Below are positions 39,249-43,919 of a stretch of 43,919 nt of DNA, in pieces (position 1 is the stretch's first letter; each line of letters starts with the position of its first letter). The stretch is from Acholeplasmatales bacterium. GTDB lineage: Bacteria > Bacillota_I > Bacilli_A > Acholeplasmatales > Acholeplasmataceae. The stretch lies in assembly GCA_003249785.1 (NCBI GenBank), contig QKIB01000047.1, forward strand, positions 1 through 43,919, written 5' to 3'. The notes below the pieces were generated by a model. It was not told where the DNA came from, ran no database searches, and saw only the letters and a program-made list of their open reading frames with translations. Position numbers and translations under genes: made by a program.

Positions 39249-39687
39249 TTGTTTTCACCAATAACGTAACGAATTCTTCGAGAAAGGATACAGTATCCTG
39301 ATCGAAGCGGTCATAAATGGGGCTATCGGCATCTAAAACGCCGTATAAGACGTTTTTAATAAAAATAGGAACAACCACTTCAGATCTGCTATTGGAGTCG
39401 CATGCGATGTGATTATGATAAGTAAGCACGTCACCGACAACCATGGTTTTTTTGAATGAAACAGCTTCCCCGCAAACACCTTTTCCGATTTCAATGGTCG
39501 AACATGCGACTTTACCTTGAAAAGGACCTACGGTCAGTTTTTCTCCATCATAAAGATAGAATCCAATCCAATTAAGCTGATCAAGCGTCTCATTGAGAAA
39601 TGCAGAGGCATTGGAGAGTTTGGATAAAGTATTGGGTTGAATTTCCAAGAGTGCTTTTGCTGATTCTAGAAGTTCAATATTTTTCAT
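39238..39687 (-). CDS. GAF-domain free methionine-(R)-sulfoxide reductase
   Basis: WIGFYLYDG..LTVGPFQGKVACSTIEIGKGVCGEA...HIACDSNSRSEVVVPI, conserved Cys residues. Confidence 0.9.
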   Translation of the reverse strand: MKNIELLESAKALLEIQPNTLSKLSNASAFLNETLDQLNWIGFYLYDGEKLTVGPFQGKVACSTIEIGKGVCGEAVSFKKTMVVGDVLTYHNHIACDSNSRSEVVVPIFIKNVLYGVLDADSPIYDRFDQDTVSFLEEFVTLLVKTIDI

Positions 39688-39744
39688 GATATCACCGCCG
39701 CCATTATTATATCATATATGTTAAAATAGTAGTGGTGATTGAAC

Positions 39745-40995
39745 ATGAAGAAGAAAATCATAATTCGTTTCGGCGATATGATGCTTAAAGGCAAAAATAT
39801 TGGATTTTTTATCAAAAGAGTTAGAAAACATCTCATAGAAAAATTAAAAGATCTAGATGTGGCGTATGAATTCACACATGATCGTATTTTTATTGATTTC
39901 AAAAATTATGAAGAAAAAGAGATTATGTTTAGATTGCACATGATTCCTGGACTCCATTCGTTTCATGTCGCATATGTGGCATCTCCTGACATACAAGATA
40001 TCATCAAGGTCGGATGTCAGGTTCTAGATGAAGAAATAGATCAAGACAATGTTCATTTCAAGATTGAAACCAAAAGACATGATAAGTCATTTCCAATGAC
40101 AAGTTTGGAAATCACACAGAAGATTGCAAGCCCAATCTTAAGTGGAGCAAAAAGACCGTTTACCGTTGATGTTAAACATCCTGAAGAAACATTGCATGTC
40201 GAATTAAGAAAAGATGTTGCTTATTTGTATTTAAGAAGCATCAAAGGCATGGGTGGATTCCCTTATGGGACTGCAGGTAAAGGCTTGCTTATGATGAGTG
40301 GAGGGCTAGACAGTCCTGTCGCAGGGTTCTTATCCATGAAGCAAGGGATTGAAGTCGAACTGGTTCATTTTGAATCAACACCGATGACACCACTTGAATC
40401 CGTTCAAAAAGTGATAGATTTAGCCAAAGTTCTCACTGCATATACACCAAATGCAAGCATCCGTTTGTTTTTGGTTCCTTTCACACAGATTCATGAACAG
40501 ATTCTAGCCAATGTTTTTGATCCTTATATCATTACGGTGATGCGCCGGATGATGTATCGGCTTGCTGAACGACTTGCCAAAAAACAAAAAGTACTTTGTC
40601 TAATCAACGGAGAATCCGTTGGACAGGTTGCTAGTCAAACTTTAAATAGCATGCAAGTTGTCGAATCTGTGACACGCATCCCAATTTTAAGACCATTGAT
40701 CACTTATGACAAAATTGATATCATTGATCTAGCCAATCAAATCGGATCTTATGATATATCCACGCGACCATTTAATGATTGTTGCAGCATTTATGTACCT
40801 AAATCACCGGTGACCAAACCGATGGAAGTCTATGCATCAAAGTATGAAAATACATTTGATTATGAACCAATGATCAAAGAAGCATTGGAAAAAACACAGA
40901 TGATTGTCATTGACAAAGCATCAGTTTCCAATATTCAGGAATATGGATTTTCAACCTATGAGGCTATCCTTAATTGGAGAAAGGAAAACCAATGA
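39745..40995 (+). CDS. thiI: tRNA 4-thiouridine synthase ThiI
   Basis: THUMP region, LLMMSGGLDSPVAGFLSMKQG PP-loop, FNDCCSIYVPKSPVTKP. Confidence 0.93.
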   Translation: MKKKIIIRFGDMMLKGKNIGFFIKRVRKHLIEKLKDLDVAYEFTHDRIFIDFKNYEEKEIMFRLHMIPGLHSFHVAYVASPDIQDIIKVGCQVLDEEIDQDNVHFKIETKRHDKSFPMTSLEITQKIASPILSGAKRPFTVDVKHPEETLHVELRKDVAYLYLRSIKGMGGFPYGTAGKGLLMMSGGLDSPVAGFLSMKQGIEVELVHFESTPMTPLESVQKVIDLAKVLTAYTPNASIRLFLVPFTQIHEQILANVFDPYIITVMRRMMYRLAERLAKKQKVLCLINGESVGQVASQTLNSMQVVESVTRIPILRPLITYDKIDIIDLANQIGSYDISTRPFNDCCSIYVPKSPVTKPMEVYASKYENTFDYEPMIKEALEKTQMIVIDKASVSNIQEYGFSTYEAILNWRKENQ

Positions 40996-41693
40996 ACATC
41001 ACATCCAGACAAAATCGTTCATTGAAAAACTGGATCAAACTCAAACAAAAGAAACATAGAGATCAGATGGGTCTGTTTTTGGTTTATGGTCCCCATTTGA
41101 TTTTAGAAGCAAAAAAACATGATGCCATTGTTGAAATCTTGACATCCAATCCTGAGCATGAAGGTATATTGCTCTCTAAAGAACTCATGATGGAGTTACA
41201 ACAAGCTGAAACTTTTTTTGAAGATCTTGCAGTCTGCAAGAAGACCAATCCTAAAAGACAGAGCACTAAGATTCTGATGCTTGATGATGTACAGGATCCC
41301 GATAATGTCGGTGCACTCATTAGAAGTGCGGTAGCTTTTGGTTTCAATCATATCATCGTGAGTCCTAAATCTGCAGATTTCTATAATGAGAAAACTATCA
41401 GAGCATCCAAAGGCGCTTTGTTTGAAGCTTATTTGGAAAGATGTCCTTTGGATTCTTCGATTTCTGAACTAAAAACACAAGATTATCAAATCATTTATGC
41501 AGATGCACATCAAAAAGGTTTTTCAAACCAAAGTAAAAAAGTAGTCTTGATCTTGGGAAACGAAGGGCATGGTGTTTCTGAAGAAGTCAAAACACTAGCG
41601 GATGCTTCAGTCACCATCGAGACACAAAATGTTGAAAGTCTCAATGTCAGTGTTGCAGGTGGGATTTTGATGTATGAATGGAGGCACTTATGA
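40992..41693 (+). CDS. SpoU/TrmH-family RNA 2'-O-methyltransferase
   Basis: LDDVQDPDNVGALIRSAVAFG, LILGNEGHGVSEEV, NVESLNVSVAGGILMYEW. Confidence 0.93.
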   Translation: MNITSRQNRSLKNWIKLKQKKHRDQMGLFLVYGPHLILEAKKHDAIVEILTSNPEHEGILLSKELMMELQQAETFFEDLAVCKKTNPKRQSTKILMLDDVQDPDNVGALIRSAVAFGFNHIIVSPKSADFYNEKTIRASKGALFEAYLERCPLDSSISELKTQDYQIIYADAHQKGFSNQSKKVVLILGNEGHGVSEEVKTLADASVTIETQNVESLNVSVAGGILMYEWRHL

Positions 41694-42595
41694 AAGCAAC
41701 AATTACCGGATATTTTGATCTTGACGGCAAAGCAACTTTTGAAGAACAGGTTGATACTGCAGAACGACATGGGTTGACCTATCTCTGCTTGCGCAGTTAT
41801 GACCATCAACCTTTGATCGAACTTAATGATTCCGAACATAAGAAAATACTTTCTTTACTTAAAGACAAGAAAATGAAAATCGCAGCGATTGATACAGCGA
41901 TACCAAGTTATGATCTCAACAGTGATAGCAAACATACAGAAGCATTGGATGCATTCAAGTATATGCTGAAGCTAGCAGATAAATTCAAAGTCAACACTTT
42001 GTTTTTTAGATTGCCTGTTTTTCATGATGTGATTGAAGAATTTGAAAACATCAAGACACGACTTGAGCCTTTTGTAGATGCAGCGATGAGAAGTGGAAAG
42101 AAAATCATCTTATTGCCTGTTAATCACTACAAGGCAAATGTTTATGCCTTCATCCTCAAGAAAATGAAATCCAATGTCCTCAGTGTTTATTTTGATCCTG
42201 TTGAACTCATGATGAATAATGAATCAACAACAACTGCCTATCGACTTTTAAAGAAGAACATTGGTGCATTTGCAGCCATTGATGCTGATCATCAAAATGT
42301 TCCACACCTCATGGGGTATGGAAAAACGGATTTATTGTCAATTTTCAAGAAAATGATCAGAGATCGTTATGATGGATTGTTCATGATGGATAATCGTTTC
42401 AATGAGGAAGTCTTTTTCTTAGAAAAGAAAAAAGCTGGATTCTTTGCAAAAATCATGAAAAGAAATCAGAAAAAGAAAGAATCCATGCTTTCTGATTTAT
42501 CTAAGAAGATTTTTCCAAATGAGCAAACAAAAAATGTCACCATCGATGACATTTTGGATAATCAAATTAAAGTTCTTAATGTAATTTTTAAATAG
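41690..42595 (+). CDS. TIM-barrel (xylose isomerase/sugar epimerase-like) protein
   Basis: Pattern of TIM-barrel strands, e.g. VLSVYFDPVELMMNNESTTTAYRLLKKNIGAFAAIDAD. Confidence 0.6.
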   Translation: MKATITGYFDLDGKATFEEQVDTAERHGLTYLCLRSYDHQPLIELNDSEHKKILSLLKDKKMKIAAIDTAIPSYDLNSDSKHTEALDAFKYMLKLADKFKVNTLFFRLPVFHDVIEEFENIKTRLEPFVDAAMRSGKKIILLPVNHYKANVYAFILKKMKSNVLSVYFDPVELMMNNESTTTAYRLLKKNIGAFAAIDADHQNVPHLMGYGKTDLLSIFKKMIRDRYDGLFMMDNRFNEEVFFLEKKKAGFFAKIMKRNQKKKESMLSDLSKKIFPNEQTKNVTIDDILDNQIKVLNVIFK

Positions 42596-43166
42596 TATCG
42601 TTTTCTTCAGGCATTTGGAATGCAGGTTCTGCGTTGGGTAATGAACTGAAAAGTTTGGTTGTAAACATGATGCCGTTGATATGATCGAATTCATGTTGAA
42701 AAACAATACCTACATAACCTTCCAGATTGAGTTCAACAGGAATCAGCTCACCACTTGCGATATCATAGCTGAGTGCTTCAAATGTCACACGCTTGTATCT
42801 TGGTGTGATACCTTCAGTTAGTCGATCGACTGAAAGACATCCTTCCCCACCAGGAACGTAGATGATTTCAGTACTTTTCTTGGTTAGAACTGGATTGACT
42901 AGAGCAAACGAGTAGAGTGTTCCATCAAAATCAGTGACATGGCATGCAAACATGCGCTTTGAAACGTTGACTTGTGGAGCAGCGATACCAACAGCAGGAC
43001 GCAGTCCGTATTTTTCTACCATTTCATCATCTTGAGAATTGATGACAAATTCAAGCATTTCTTTGAGTAATTTCTTATCTGCGCCAGATAATGGAAGTTT
43101 GACCTCTTTGGCGACGGTTTCTAATGTTTTGTGTCCTTCGCGGATGATATTTTTCATGAGAATCAT
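42588..43166 (-). CDS. def: Peptide deformylase
   Basis: AVGIAAPQVN, GGEGCLSVD, VFQHEFDHINGIMF; start set at MILMKNI (43166). Confidence 0.95.
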   Translation of the reverse strand: MILMKNIIREGHKTLETVAKEVKLPLSGADKKLLKEMLEFVINSQDDEMVEKYGLRPAVGIAAPQVNVSKRMFACHVTDFDGTLYSFALVNPVLTKKSTEIIYVPGGEGCLSVDRLTEGITPRYKRVTFEALSYDIASGELIPVELNLEGYVGIVFQHEFDHINGIMFTTKLFSSLPNAEPAFQMPEENDTI

Positions 43167-43208
43167 AGTATTACACCTCACCTTTATTATATCACAAGGA
43201 GCGTCTTC

Positions 43209-43898
43209 ATGCGTATTGATAAATTTCTATCGAACCTCAAATATGGATCACGCAGTGAAATCAAAACTTTTTTAAAAGATCATGTCGTTAAAGTTGATCA
43301 ATTGCGTGTTTTCACACCGAGTTTTGAAGTAGATCCAAACATTGAGAAAGTGATGATAGACGATGAACTGGTTTTCTACAAGTATCCCATCTATTTGAAA
43401 CTTTATAAACCTTCAGGCTATCTTTCAGCAAATACAGATGAATTGCATCCGTGTGTCACACAGTTAATTCAAGCACCTTATGACCGATTTGATTTTGCTA
43501 TTGCCGGACGTTTGGATCTGGATGCAGAAGGATTGATGATTTTAACAACGGATGGTGGGTTTGCACATCAGATTACGATGCCAAGATCCCATGTTCCTAA
43601 AGTCTATGAAGTTGAACTGGATCATGACTTTGATGCAAACGAAACACTCATGAAAGGCGTCATGATCAAAGATGGAAAGAATCAGATGTATCTCGCTAGA
43701 GCACTTCATATCGAATCTTACGGTAAACTTGTCAAAATCACCATTGATGAAGGGAAATTTCATCAAGTCAAGCGGATGTTTGAAGCTACGGGACATTTGG
43801 TGTTAAAATTAAAGAGAATTCGAATTGGTAATCTTGAACTTGGCGATTTGACCATCGGATCTTATGAACCTTTTAGGAAAGAAGAAATCTATGACTGA
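43209..43898 (+). CDS. rsuA: RsuA-family 16S rRNA pseudouridine synthase
   Basis: S4-like N-terminus MRIDKFLSNLKYGSRSEIKTFL; AGRLDLDAEGLMILTTDGGFAHQITMP; GKFHQVKRMFEATGH. Confidence 0.93.
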   Translation: MRIDKFLSNLKYGSRSEIKTFLKDHVVKVDQLRVFTPSFEVDPNIEKVMIDDELVFYKYPIYLKLYKPSGYLSANTDELHPCVTQLIQAPYDRFDFAIAGRLDLDAEGLMILTTDGGFAHQITMPRSHVPKVYEVELDHDFDANETLMKGVMIKDGKNQMYLARALHIESYGKLVKITIDEGKFHQVKRMFEATGHLVLKLKRIRIGNLELGDLTIGSYEPFRKEEIYD

Positions 43899-43919
43899 AA
43901 TTATTATGCAGGCATACGA
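43891..43919 (+). CDS. Start of a truncated downstream CDS
   Basis: ATGACTGAAATTATTATGCAGGC... overlaps the rsuA stop and runs off the window. Confidence 0.4.

Overview
AT-rich, low-GC Gram-positive/Mollicutes-like chromosomal segment. TGA acts as a stop (e.g. the NqrF-like and TrmH-like ORFs), so it is not Mycoplasma code; an Acholeplasma/Izemoplasma-like lineage is my inference. Contents in order: tRNA-His and two tRNA-Gln; cytochrome bd genes (cydAB) running directly into a large Nqr/Rnf-type operon with two paralogous membrane modules and one NqrF-like NADH-oxidising subunit; a surface-anchored Ig-like-repeat protein; tRNA-Leu; Bcp peroxiredoxin; pyruvate:ferredoxin oxidoreductase; an oligopeptide ABC transporter (oppABCDF); a zinc-ribbon/TM/BspA-LRR protein; a sufCDSUB operon; a tandem trypsin-like lipoprotein pair; a PucR-type HTH protein and MsmX-like ATPase; a ComK-like protein; pgk, XRE-cupin regulator, HPr-like protein and tpiA; rpsD with leader; fRMsr; thiI, an RNA methyltransferase, a TIM-barrel protein, def and an RsuA-like pseudouridine synthase. 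The most interesting system is at 874-9642. The first Nqr/Rnf-like membrane module has lost all four cysteines that would ligate the intramembrane [2Fe-2S] cluster and carries an NqrB-NqrC-like fusion. The second module is canonical. NqrA, RnfB and RnfC are absent. The adjacent CydA has a drastically shortened Q-loop with the quinol-site Glu replaced. Together these suggest a possible quinone-independent NADH-to-O2 electron transfer assembly.
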